Shown one piece after another: positions 54,072-64,000 of a DNA stretch of 64,000 bases; position 1 is the stretch's first letter; each line of letters begins with the position of its first letter. Origin of the DNA: Echria macrotheca (taxonomy: Eukaryota > Ascomycota > Sordariomycetes > Sordariales > Schizotheciaceae); the NCBI GenBank assembly GCA_030411725.1, contig MU839840.1, positions 186,001-250,000 of the forward strand. The letters run 5' to 3'. A program made the translations under genes and the position numbers. The notes below the pieces were generated by a model, which was not told where the DNA came from, searched no databases, and saw only the letters and a program-made list of their open reading frames with translations.

Positions 54072-56618
54072 ATGTATGCGTCGGATCTCACCGTCGGCCA
54101 GGTGTCGGCCATCATAGCTGCCGGCATTGCAGTTGGTATGTGCCTGTCCTGCTAGTCTAGGGGCCTTTCGAGTTGTTCAACTGACGTTTACGCCCTACAG
54201 CTAAACTGTTTCTGCCGAACCTTCTCGCCTTTCTTTTCGTTGGAACTCTACGTGAAGATGGTGGGAACGTAACAGCGAACGCGGTGTCGTGGTATGCATG
54301 GTTGCTATTAGGTTGTCACACAGGATAATGACCGGTACAGGTCCGTCATCAGCAGGTTCTTGCACTCTTCGGAGTGGCCAGTACTCCTAGGTAGCGACTC
54401 GGCTACTTATCGAAATGTCCTGTGGTCGGCTCGGATTCTACGACTCGCCAGCCTCCTCGGTACGCTGCTAATCTCCGTCGCCGCCATCGTCACCCCACTG
54501 GGCCTCTACGAAGCCATCGTTCCCGCCGATAACCAAGCCGGTCTGGATTTTCATTATGTTGCCGACAGCGGCGTCTTCGGGCAGGGCACTCCTCCACGAA
54601 ACGAAAGCTTGCCGTTCAGCAGGATGTGCTACAACACCACCTGTCCATCGCTTACTCCCGTTTCCTCGAGCGGCGATGCCATCGATACGCGAGTCCCTCC
54701 CGGCACCATCAGTCTCTTCTCCAGCGGCGCGTCAGCCCTGGCCAGCTCCGTCTCGAGTATATTTGACATCCAGTGGCGCTCATGGACGTGGATGGGTCTG
54801 GAAGACAACAGCAGCCTCTACCCCGTGGGTCTGGGCCGTCAGATCAGCATCGTGGCGCTCGACAATACGCTGGAGGTGGTAGAAGGTCTTGTTCTTGACA
54901 CTGTCGACGGCGCCATTGGTTTCCGAAACCACAGTGCGCCGCCAGTATCGTCCGACGGAAGCACCTGGACCGAGGACTTGCTCTTCATCCAGCCCGTCAC
55001 GCAATGCGTCAACACCAACCTGACTATCGAATACACCATCCCGCTCAACAACGCCAGCAGCTCATTAATATCGGTGAAGGACATCCGTATCGTGGACCAT
55101 GGCGGCTTTGCAGCGCTGGACCAGACGTTCCCGCAGTGGAAGCGCAGCGAGGCGCAAACGAATCCCGACTTCCGCATCCGCGCGTACCAGGCGGCCTGGC
55201 TAAACAACGTATTCGTTATGAAGCTGCTGAACGTGACAGATTTCGAAGCGACCGACAACAACGACGCACCAGTCCGATTCAACAGGAGCATCAACTCGAC
55301 CATCGGCCAGGCATTCGTTCTGCCGAAGCTGGGATGCTCAGTCTCGTCGAGTCCGCAGTACGTCAGCACCGACAACGCGTACGCGTGTTTCACGCCGCGG
55401 GTCAATTTCAATCTGTCCCAGCCGTTCAACATCACGCCGGAAGTCAGCTCGGACTTCTTCAACGAAGACGTTCGCAGCCTCTGCCAGGGTACCGTGTTTA
55501 ACGACCTAGGTAACCTCGCCAACCCCTCTGCGGGCTGCGGGCTTGTCTTTGGCTCGTCGCAGCCTCTGACAGGCGAGAGCAACGTCCTTCCGCAGCCCGG
55601 GTCTCGCTGGAGCAAGCCGATGTACTCGTGCGCGAGCGGCGTCGAGGCCGTCATCAAGACCGTCACGTTCGCCTTCAACAGGACCGACGACATCCAGGGC
55701 CTCACGGTCGTTTCCGTCACCGACAAGATTTATCCGTCTGAAGAAGCCAAGCCGCTCTGGGCCGTTGAGAACCTGCCAGTGGACATGGGCATTATGCCGC
55801 CACTATGGGGCCTCGTCACTCCCGAAGCCGTCGCGGCGGCCAACATTTCCCCGGCTAACCATCTCGAAACTCTTCGCAGGGAAAACTTGTTCCTGCCCGG
55901 CCAGTCGGCCATCAATATCCCCCCGCCTGGACTGAAAACCCAGAATCTACCAGGGGTGAATTTCTTCGTCGACGCCCTGTCGGTCATGTACTCGGTCGAA
56001 CCTTTGTCGGCGGCGTCAGACACCAGCCCTGAGGGAGGCATGTCTGACTACACAGGGCAAGGGAACCTGGCTATGGCAAGGCGGTGGGCGAATATGTCCG
56101 CCTCCCCTGAAGGGGTGGCAAAGATGCTGGATCTCATTTGGACTGACTATGCGGCGAACGTGGTCGTGGGGACGAAGGGTCTCGCATCATCTGCGGGCAC
56201 TGAGGGGGCAGTACCGGCGGTGACGGTGTATGCCAGACGGATACGGTATGACCTGCGGTATGCCGTGCCGGCGGTTCTGGTGCTTGCGTTCATCGGGTTG
56301 GCATTGCTGGCGGCGGCTATTGCGGTTTTGTTGGGGATGGCCGGGCCGGCGAAGGTGAGGCGGTATTTGAATGCTTCGTCGGCGGGGCGGATCTTGACGA
56401 GCATGAACTCAAGTGAGAGGGCCGGATTGCTGGGAGATCAGGCAGGTAACGATGAGCCCACGGAGAATTGGGTTGCTGGGCGAGGGAGGTGGGTGTTTGC
56501 GCTTGGAAGGGATGGGGCCGCGAGGGTGGATCGTGGTCAGGGGCGAGATGGAGAGGGGGAGGGGAAGGGGAACGGACGAATAGGGCGGTCTGGGGAGGGT
56601 GTTGGGGGGTGGGACTGA
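54072..56618 (+). CDS. large fungal membrane glycoprotein (810 aa)
   Basis: Exons 54072-54135, 54201-54291, 54341-56618. N-terminal membrane spans (VSAIIAAGIAVAKLFLPNLL and ASLLGTLLISVAAIVTPLGL) are followed by a large external domain. That domain carries many Asn-x-Ser/Thr sites (NESLPF, NTTCPS, NSTIG, NVTDF, NLSQPFNITP, NMSAS) and scattered cysteines. A C-terminal span (AVPAVLVLAFIGLALLAAAI) precedes a Gly/Arg-rich cytosolic tail. This architecture recurs in Sordariomycete and Eurotiomycete genomes as conserved hypothetical proteins. It has no known catalytic motif and is probably a plasma-membrane or wall-facing protein. Function unknown. Confidence 0.8.
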
Positions 56619-57087
56619 GGGCCGATCCGATAGGTAGTTGTCACTGCCGCTCCTACCGTCTCTACTATCCATGCTCTATCCATGCTGTTCCGCAACTCGC
56701 TCTGTGCAGTTAACCAAAAAGACACTTCTTTTTTGTGGTCTCCCATGCAAAATAGATAGCCTCCCGTACCTCGCGATGACAGCCGACCCTCATGTTACTA
56801 GTGAACCCTTTTCCAGAAAGGCAAGAGGATTGTTGAGAGCACAATCGTCATTGTTTATCTCGCAAGGGTGATTGCAGATCAAGCGCAGCAACGCGCCAAT
56901 TACGGGTGCCGCCGCGCCTTCCGCGCCGGAATGCGCTGCGGAGCAAGCAGGAGAGAGTTGGGTACAAAATATGCGGGGTGTTTCACAGCATTTCAACGAT
57001 TTGACAACCAACAACTTTCTCGACGCCATTAAAACATTCTCGCAACCCCTCTGTTATCCAACTTAGATACTCTTCGAACTTGCCTCC
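56619..57087. other. intergenic spacer
   Basis: No gene recognised; leader region of the MazG-like gene at its end. Confidence 0.5.
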
Positions 57088-57414
57088 ATGACGACCCTGG
57101 ACGAACTCCGAGCCACACTGGCAGCGTTTGCCGCCGAGCGCGACTGGGACACGGGTTTCACACCGGAGAATCTCGCCAAGAGCATCTCCATCGAGGCCGC
57201 CGAGCTGCTCGAGTGCTACCAGTGGGGCAAAGAGCCCGACCCCAAGGACGTGCGCTACGAGCTCGCAGACGTGTTGACCTACTGTCTGCAAATGGCGCGT
57301 ATTCTCAAGCTCGATCCCGCCCAGATTGTCTTGGAGAAGCTCGAGGTCACGCGGAAGAAGTATCCCCCTGTCATCAAGGAGGCGGAGGTGAAAAAACCTG
57401 AACAAAACGCCTAA
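57088..57414 (+). CDS. MazG-like nucleotide pyrophosphohydrolase (108 aa)
   Basis: Single exon. All-alpha NTP pyrophosphatase fold with the metal-binding signature of the MazG/dCTPase (RS21-C6, XTP3-TPA) group. EAAELLECYQWGKE carries the first acidic set, and YELADVLTYCLQMA carries the second with its Glu and Asp. It starts LRATLAAFAAERDWDTGFTP, as in that family. The enzyme class removes pyrophosphate from non-canonical or methylated dCTP and related nucleotides, a house-cleaning role. Length (about 110 aa) fits. The tail KEAEVKKPEQNA is Lys/Glu-rich and probably disordered. Confidence 0.88.
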   Translation: MTTLDELRATLAAFAAERDWDTGFTPENLAKSISIEAAELLECYQWGKEPDPKDVRYELADVLTYCLQMARILKLDPAQIVLEKLEVTRKKYPPVIKEAEVKKPEQNA

Positions 57415-57778
57415 AGGCCCGCAACCCCCTGAATTCTCGGCAGGCTGGGTTTGGCTGCTGGAAATAACGAGGGAATGATGAAGGTAATGCATGATTCGGT
57501 TCCCAGGTTATGTGAAGAGAGAGGAGCTGAACATATTAGCTGACGTTGGCAAAGGTTTGACAGCGTTCCATCGAATGGTTAGATAGAGTGGAAAATCACA
57601 TGCAAAAACTATGATGTTCGACAAGAAGCATGAACATACTACTGATAGTTCCAATCTCTGCTATGGAATATTAGATTTTATCTAAAATACAAGTATTACT
57701 TTATGTACCATTTAAGACGTATACTTGTCTGCTTCAGGCCGATCTGGGGCCGTGGTATATATAATCTAACCGTCCCGG
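57415..57778. other. convergent spacer
   Basis: 3' flanks of the MazG-like gene and of the antisense membrane protein gene. Nothing else seen. Confidence 0.5.
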
Positions 57779-60080
57779 TCACGCATGAACCAGATACTGG
57801 GCCCATTGCGGCGTTGCATACATGGCCATCGGTTGGTCCCTCAGACTGATGAACGCCTCCAACACCAGACAAAACCGCGTAGCAAGGTACATACAGCCAG
57901 CTGCGACGAGAGTATAGAGAGGGACCATGGAGAGAGTGACGGATAGCAAGATAACAAGGCAATCCCAGCAGCAGTACAAGCATCCCCGCTCACCCATGTC
58001 CCGGTTGGAGTCAGCCCCGAAGCCGAAGGCCTTCGGTATCACGTCGAGCAGATAGCTGGCTACCTTGACCACGGCCCAAAGCAGGCCGGAGCAGCCGACG
58101 AATATGCAGGACAGGCGCCACATGAACTGCTCGTTGTCGGAGGGGAAGTAGTCGTTCCAGGCGCTTGCGTGTATTCCGCCATACACCAGTGTGCACAAGG
58201 CGAAGACGATGTATTCCGAGTAATCGTTGGAGTGCGGTATGAGGCTTCGGCTGGGCCAGTTCGGGACGACGGCATCTACAAAACCGCGATTCAACTTGGA
58301 GTCGGGGTACTGGTATATCATGTACTCGGGGCAGAGGGTTGAGGCAGTCTTCACGACCTGTCGGTAGCGATCAAAGATGCTGGCGTGCTCTTGTAACGCC
58401 TGGCAGGCTAGCCTCCACCGGTTCAAGACCGTCACATCGATGGTTACTTGGACTGGCGGTTTGTAGTATTCCGGTAGCTTGGTTCGAGAGACATTGCGCT
58501 TCATGAACCTGGCGCTGGACGCGTTTGGGCCAAAGCCGAAAGGAAACAAGATTTCTCCCGAACTCAAGGTTATCGTCTTGGTGGCATGCGTCGGGTTTTT
58601 GGAGCAAATGAAAGATCCCGGGTGGTTTGTCATGTGTAATGTGTGCGGACCTGGGTATATTCAGAGTGGGCTAGAGAGGTCGCTAGGTTTGTGGTAGGGT
58701 TGTTCTGGCGCAGAGACAGACGCGGCGGGGCCAGATGATGTGTCTGTGTTTGGTTGGGCTTGCATTTCCATCTGCTCTTGCCGAGGTTGCGACGTGTCTG
58801 GCATATTTGGACTGTCGGCAGGCGTGTCGTCGCGGCGGGGCAGGTAGTGAAGGAGGCCTTCCAACTCTGGTGGTTTTGTCCATGCGTTTCTGCCCGCTTT
58901 GACAACCTCAGTTTTCCCAAGCATCCAGAAGGCGGCCGTAAGTGGTCGTTTCCATTCTCCGGTGAGGATGATAGGTGAGCGGATGTCAAGAGGCTTGTCC
59001 CACCAGAGGAAGTATACCAGCACAGCGCAGGCCACATGGGCCACAGTATTGAGCTCAAGCATGGTCAGCGGCAGATGGTCGACAGCCCGAGCGATACACT
59101 GGACAACCAACCAGCCGGCCTGGATCAGGACAAGGGTTTTGGCGAGGTGGTCTGCTTTGCTTTTGTCCAGAATTGAGTCCTTGGATATTCGAGGAACATG
59201 GCCAAGCTGAGCCAAGATGGCCACCGCGTTGGCAGTCAGATGTAGCCTCGGTGATCCGGGGATGTATGCATCTTCTCCGGCGTCGTTGGTCTCAACGGCG
59301 AACCCCCCCATCAAGGCAAAATAGCTGTGCGTCATGGTCCATTCGATATCGTGCTGCTCCTCTTTTGGTAGCTGCAGATCTGTCAGTAATGTTGCTAGGG
59401 GGGGGGGGGGGGGGGGGATGAACACGTAGGTACCTGTTCGCGAAGCTGCGTCACCACGATATCTGTCAATTTTCTCGCGGTCCTCCATTGGGACCACGAT
59501 GTATAGACAACCAATTCGGGAGCAAACATTCCTAGGAGAACCCATTTTGTCTTGACAATCAAGACGGTGAAGAATGATGGCTGCAGTGTTTTGGCCTCGA
59601 GCGCTTTGGGTCGGTGTTTGACACCGCACCACTTTTTGAACCGGTCCGTCAAGTCGCCGGTCCAGACGGCGATGCTCTTGAAGAATCTTGCTGGGGCCGA
59701 CGACGGCTGCTTCCTAGGGGCGGATTTAGGGGATCTAGTTGGTCGAGGATACGCCGGAAGGACGTTCAAATGTAGTGCCGTATATACGCAAAGGGCCAGC
59801 GTGGCCAGGCAACTCATGAGCAAGCGGAAGGTTCCGCGCGTCTCGGGCTCCGGCCTGGATGTGAAGTTCGGTTCAGAAACGAGAACTGTGGGATAGTATG
59901 CTAACATGCAGGGGACGCTTACATCCAGCCCGTTGTCGAGTTCGTGGCTGAATGTTGTGGGACCCACAGACCCACATCTGGGTTTCCACCACAGCCTTTG
60001 TGCGGCCTTTTCCCCTCGTGTGGATTTGGCTTCCCTCTCTTCCTTCCACCAGAAATCCACACACCTTCATTTCTCCCCAT
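57779..60080 (-). pseudogene. large fungal multi-span membrane protein with one in-frame TGA
   Basis: Exons about 60080-59923, 59854-59434, 59371-57779, phases consistent. The family's conserved N-terminal block reads TTGWMPEPETRGTFRLLMSC and then CVYTALHLNV. The conserved WTMTHSYFALMGGFAVE follows intron 2, and then LVYFLWWDKPLDI. The second half has the GEILFPFGFGPN and LVYGGIHASAWNDYFPS blocks, with further spans ending WAQYLVHA. Between the halves the frame is broken by a single TGA at 58663-58661 (codon 430). The downstream part stays in the same frame, and no good donor/acceptor pair spans the stop. CGA or TGG to TGA would explain it. The start ATG at 60080 is uncertain, and an upstream exon with a signal peptide is possible. 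Alternatively two neighbouring genes, but the two halves match one family. Function unknown. Confidence 0.65.
59398..59417. repeat. poly-G tract (20 G) inside an intron
   Basis: Uninterrupted G run on the plus strand (poly-C in the transcript) within intron 2 (59433-59372) of the antisense membrane protein gene. Such a homopolymer is prone to length errors. Confidence 0.9.
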
Positions 60081-60501
60081 ACTGAATCCATGTCTTGCTG
60101 TAGAACGACATTCGTCTGATGAGGAGCGATGCAGAGTCACAATGTTCAGCTCAGTTCAAAATGTTTCAGCTCTCAATATCGTCGACGCCACCAATTCCAA
60201 TATTCACGTGATGTGGCATGACCCCCAGCTAATCAGCCTGGGAGGCCTAGATCAGCCCCAGCTCAGCTTCGGCGAGTCTTGTTTTGCAAAAGCCTCTACT
60301 CCGTACATGAACCATTTGACGACACGTGCGCAGCCCACCCCCCACGGCGACCACGCGCTGACGCCTGTTAGGCTGGGAAGGAACAACCTCGCAGGATAAC
60401 AGGCAGGCACGCACCACAGCACCTGTACTTCGGCACGGCCTCAGGGCCATCCTCTCTTCTACAAAACAAGCATCTTTAGCTGCACTTCTTCACACCGCAC
60501 C
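60081..60501. other. divergent promoter region
   Basis: Upstream flanks of the antisense membrane protein gene and of the HET gene at 60502. No separate gene. Confidence 0.5.
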
Positions 60502-62658
60502 ATGGGTCGCAAATCCTCAGCGAGATGGAGAAAAGGGAAAGGTACTCAACAAGGAACACAGCCTCCGTCCAACCCCGAGTTCTGTGCCCGATGCCGACAG
60601 ATTGACTTCTGGGCAATCTTTCACCCGCCAAAACCCATCCTGCCCAAGGATAGTCGTCCGGTTCTTGCGCTTGACCAGCTTGACCGGGACAGCGACTGTC
60701 CCGTCTGCCGCTTGTTCTATCTCGCCAGGGTCCGCGCCGGGTCTGAGCCCGAGGATCGAGGCTACCATCTGCGCGTCTTGGGCACATCGGGGGGCCTCTT
60801 GGGCGCCACCCCAGGAGCACTTCGCCACGAGGAATTCCTACCAGTCGCACTCGGAGTCTTCCCCGGGTGTGACCTGGGCCGGAATCCCGACTGGTCACAG
60901 CAGTTGCGCGCACGCGAGAGTGGGCTGCTAGTAGCCCAGGTCAAGCAGAGTGAACCTCTTTGCACCCCACGGAGGTTGTTGGAAGGATCGCGCGTGAATC
61001 CACGAAGAGCCGATTTCGGCCGCCTGCGGGGCTGGCTCCAGGACTGCGATGATTTGCACTCTGGGACCTGCAGACCAGTCGCCCGCATCTCGAGTCTGAG
61101 CGTCCCTCTGCGGTGCATCGACTGCCTCACCAGGGCCATCGTCGAGATTCAACCGGACGATGTTTATGCTACGCTCAGCTACGTCTGGGGTGCGCCGGCC
61201 ACGACTCGTTGCGACGGTGGGCGCCTGCCAGATGGCGTCTCCCAGGTCATTGAAGATGCCATCACGGCGGTCCGCAAGTTGAGAATACGCTATCTGTGGG
61301 TCGACAAATACTGTGTTGACCAAGAGAACCACGACATCAGAGACGCACAAGTCAAGGAAATGGACATTGTTTATGCCAGTGCCTACGTAACAATCGTTGC
61401 AGGGGCTGGCAGGGATGCTAATTTCGGCCTGCCAGGCGTGGGTAGCATTCAGAGGGAAACATGGCCATCGGTCTCCCTAAAGAGTGCCTCAAAGGGGGGC
61501 CGACTGGAGATACACCCGACAGGGCCTTCGTTGCCGGATGCCATGACGAATACGGCTTGGGTAACCCGCGGCTGGACATACCAAGAGGCGGTTCTCTCAC
61601 AACGCTGTCTCGTCTTCACCACCAGTCAGGTATACTTTACCTGCCCGGTAGCCGATCACTGCGAGGCTATCGTCGAATATTCCAGCAGCAGCGCATTCCC
61701 GAAGCAGACCCCGGTAATCCAGCGTGGCGAGTCCGACATGACTCTCCACGCAAGCCGTTTCTTCAAAACAGAGACCAGGCTTCAAGGCGAGAAGCATGTA
61801 TCTCCCTGGCAGAGGTATACGGAGCATGTTATCGAGTACTCCGGCCGGGTTCTGACCTATGAGCAAGACATTCTGAACGCCTTTCGCGGTGTGCTCGCGA
61901 GGTCCCCCTTCTACACCTATTTCGGCCTCCCATTAGCAGTCTCCAGCCCCGCGAACTCGCTCGACGCCACCTATGTCCGTCGTACGTCGCCTAATACGTG
62001 GCTCACACGAAGTCTGTCTTGGGTTGAGGCTGACGGAGCGGAAAGCGTTCCTGGACGACGACCTGGGTTTCCAAGCTGGTCTTGGGTGAGCCACAGAGGC
62101 CGTGTGGAATTCTTCTGTCCATTGTCATGGGACTACGCAGAGAGAGACGCATATTTCTGGGTTGAAGACACCAACGGGCGTCTCCTCGACCTCCGAACAC
62201 TAATAATATCCAATACGGCTGGCGGCGGCGGCACAAGGATGATTCCGGAGCTCTCACCCTACCTCGTCGTCGACGCAAGCGTATTACGCTTCCGATTTCA
62301 ACCAAGACACAGCGATCGGCCGGATCTTCCGCCCAGACTTTGTGTGTGCACATGTCACTTTGACTCCGTTCACCCTGGCGGTGTCACAGATGGGCAGTGT
62401 GTGTGGAGTCACAGAGTCGCGTTTGAGGGGGCTGTCCATGGCAGCGCCATGTACAGCAGGGCAGTTACCGAGACCTGGGATTGCGTGCGCCTTTTCGTGG
62501 AGGATATCTACATCTCTTTTTACCTTATTATTGACTGGGTTGGCGATGTTGCCTATCGGGTTGGGTATTTGAGTCTGCTCCGCGAAGAGATGTTGTCACA
62601 CGATATGGATGTTTTGAGCAAGGTGGAGAGTACTAGGCGGAGAATTCGCCTTGGATAA
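60502..62658 (+). CDS. HET-domain protein (718 aa)
   Basis: Intact single exon. The N-terminal zinc-ribbon-like region has paired cysteines FCARC (28-31) and DCPVC (66-69). The HET domain begins near residue 222 with YATLSYVWGAP, then IRYLWVDKYCVDQEN, the DIVYASAYVTIVAGAG segment and WVTRGWTYQEAVLSQR. The C-terminal part contains FPSWSWVSHRGRVEF, parallel to the PSWSWARWK of the HET protein at 5184-7529. The two share overall layout and may be distant paralogues. Expected role: trigger of incompatibility or regulated cell death. Confidence 0.92.
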   Translation: MGRKSSARWRKGKGTQQGTQPPSNPEFCARCRQIDFWAIFHPPKPILPKDSRPVLALDQLDRDSDCPVCRLFYLARVRAGSEPEDRGYHLRVLGTSGGLLGATPGALRHEEFLPVALGVFPGCDLGRNPDWSQQLRARESGLLVAQVKQSEPLCTPRRLLEGSRVNPRRADFGRLRGWLQDCDDLHSGTCRPVARISSLSVPLRCIDCLTRAIVEIQPDDVYATLSYVWGAPATTRCDGGRLPDGVSQVIEDAITAVRKLRIRYLWVDKYCVDQENHDIRDAQVKEMDIVYASAYVTIVAGAGRDANFGLPGVGSIQRETWPSVSLKSASKGGRLEIHPTGPSLPDAMTNTAWVTRGWTYQEAVLSQRCLVFTTSQVYFTCPVADHCEAIVEYSSSSAFPKQTPVIQRGESDMTLHASRFFKTETRLQGEKHVSPWQRYTEHVIEYSGRVLTYEQDILNAFRGVLARSPFYTYFGLPLAVSSPANSLDATYVRRTSPNTWLTRSLSWVEADGAESVPGRRPGFPSWSWVSHRGRVEFFCPLSWDYAERDAYFWVEDTNGRLLDLRTLIISNTAGGGGTRMIPELSPYLVVDASVLRFRFQPRHSDRPDLPPRLCVCTCHFDSVHPGGVTDGQCVWSHRVAFEGAVHGSAMYSRAVTETWDCVRLFVEDIYISFYLIIDWVGDVAYRVGYLSLLREEMLSHDMDVLSKVESTRRRIRLG

Positions 62659-62832
62659 CAATGGTCTTCCAATCATGTAGAACCGGAATGAGTTTGAAAC
62701 CGTCTTATTCTACTGTAAACCGTAGTTGATGTACAAAAAAAAAGTAAACCGCCCCACAACATTAGAAGTAGCTATATGATGGCTTATGAGGCCGAGTCCA
62801 GCAAGTCCACTTCTCAAATTGCAAGCAATTCA

Positions 62833-64000
62833 TCAAACTACGTCGTGTGCGGTGCTCTCCACCCCAGACGAGCCATCTTGACCTGCCAACTTGGCTTTCA
62901 AGTCCGTGCCAAGACACGGTGCAAAAAACATTTGTCCTGTGATGGAGCGGAGCAAAGTGCCACATGCAACCCCAATCCAGAGTAGAACAGCGAATACCGC
63001 CACGACCTAGATGATAGGCATAATGTGTCAGCAGGTGCCACCAGGAGGTACTTATGGGGGCTGGGCTGGACGGGTTTGGAGAGACAATACTTACAGTTGC
63101 GAGTACCTTGAAAAACGTAGACTCCAGTTCCACCCCAATGGTTGAAGTCGCAAGCCCAAATATTGCTGTTCCACAACGGTTATTAGCGATGGTAATGTTC
63201 GCAACAGAATATACTAACCTGTGGGAAAGATGAACCCCCACCAACCCATGTTGAACGGAAACCGTCGCACTTGAGCAATCATGACCACTGCGATAACAAA
63301 CCATATAATAGCGAAAGCCCACATGATCAAAGCCACAAGGAATCCAACTACATATAGAGTGTCGCCCGCGGCAGCAACGAGCGGAAGAGAGTTGGTTTGA
63401 GGAAACACAGTCCGGGCTAGTTTGCCAAGTTGAATAATTCTGAAGACGTTAGACTGAGAGAAAATAGTCGGCGAGTAATGCGCAGATAAGTAGGTACTTA
63501 CGAAAACGACCCCAGCGCCAAAGGTCCAACGGGAATCAAAGCTGACACGATGACTTCGCGAGGTAGAGGTTCATGTACCGTCAGCCGGAGAAAGTAGATT
63601 GCCAGGATGATCCAAGACAGCGGCATCCCAATCCCCCACAGACAATAGCTGATAATGATGGTCCAGAGCCGGTGATACGGATTCGACAGCACGCCGGCGA
63701 CTGTTGCTCCAGCCGCCGCAGCAATAACGATCGAAACGATCGGGATAAGCCACAGCGCCGTCATGTGGGCCAGATTGCTCCGCCGGTTGGACATCAAGAC
63801 CCACGTCATGTGGAAGCAGATGGCGACGGCAAGGACGCCGTCGATCCACCACAGCACCCACGCCAGCGTTGCCAGTCCCTGGCCCCAGGCCGGCACGCAG
63901 ACGATGACTACCATGTTAATGATGGTCGCCAGGCCGACCGGGAACGTTCCGAGGAACAGGCTTTGGTGTGGATGGCGGATGACCTTGGACCACAGCTGGG
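62833..64000 (-). CDS. TDT-family transporter, Ssu1-like sulfite exporter (5' end beyond window)
   Basis: Exons seen: 64000(partial)-63502, 63439-63219, 63165-63095, 63006-62833, with consistent phases. The start lies outside the window. The N-terminal fragment visible (HPHQSLFLGTFPVGLATIIN) is the conserved start of the SLAC1/Ssu1/Mae1 transporter domain. Spans follow: LATLAWVLWWIDGVLAVAIC, TALWLIPIVSIVIAAAAGAT, a GMPLSWIILAIYFLRL segment, LPREVIVSALIPVGPLALGS and FAIIWFVIAVVMIAQ. NMGWWGFIFPT then leads into a VELESTFFKVLAT end block and a last span. Ssu1 proteins export sulfite at the plasma membrane; other family members move dicarboxylates. The PVGPLALGSF and NMGWW-FIFPT motifs favour the Ssu1 branch. 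Confidence 0.82.

Noticed and set aside
1..64000. CRISPR arrays, bacterial operons or rRNA genes
   Set aside because: No regularly spaced repeats, no ribosomal sequences; spliced fungal genes throughout.

Overview
The window looks like a euchromatic contig from a filamentous ascomycete (Pezizomycotina, most likely Sordariomycetes). Evidence: moderately GC-rich coding DNA, short 47-93 nt introns with GTATGT/GTAAGT donors and CTGAC/CTAAC branch sites close to the acceptor, TATA boxes about 95-140 nt upstream of start codons, and fungal-only families (HET domain, Zn2Cys6, DUF4470/MYND, CYP505 fusion P450, GH11, GH128, Ssu1-type TDT transporter). All gene models were built by reading splice signals by eye; none is transcript-supported.

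Layout. 0.7-10 kb: atypical SDR, HET gene with one in-frame stop, 421-bp hAT-like MITE, intact 781-aa HET gene, and a six-exon MYND/DUF4470 gene that also carries one in-frame stop. 10-26.8 kb: possible HET relic, small conserved protein, secreted Cys-rich peptide with a GC-AG intron and a 15-nt exon, TMEM97/EXPERA-like protein, ER/secretory membrane protein, Zn2Cys6 regulator, tRNA-Gly(GCC), GH128-like hydrolase, two-module Cys-rich secreted protein, RING-like Ser-rich protein. 27.6-35.2 kb: HET-E-type HET gene, multi-span membrane protein with a second GC-AG intron, GH11 xylanase, four-span membrane protein. 37.7-47.1 kb: an island with a protein kinase, a small 68-aa gene, a CorA-like two-span membrane protein and a membrane-anchored NLR (SesB-like hydrolase + NB-ARC + TPR). 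47.8-57.4 kb: CYP505-type self-sufficient P450:reductase, a helical protein fused to a catalytically dead LMW-phosphatase-like domain, a large surface glycoprotein, a MazG-like NTP pyrophosphatase. 57.8-64 kb: large fungal membrane protein with an in-frame TGA, a fourth HET gene, and the 3' part of an Ssu1-like sulfite transporter running off the window.

Theme. Four HET genes plus a possible relic, one NLR, a kinase, a CorA-like membrane protein and a putative cell-death-domain/pseudophosphatase fusion sit within 60 kb. This fits an accessory region rich in fungal self/non-self recognition and innate-immunity-type genes. Three genes interrupted by exactly one stop each, and a MITE, suggest that part of the repertoire is decaying or polymorphic. 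Metabolic genes (xylanase, P450, sulfite exporter, GH128) are interspersed and show no obvious biosynthetic cluster.
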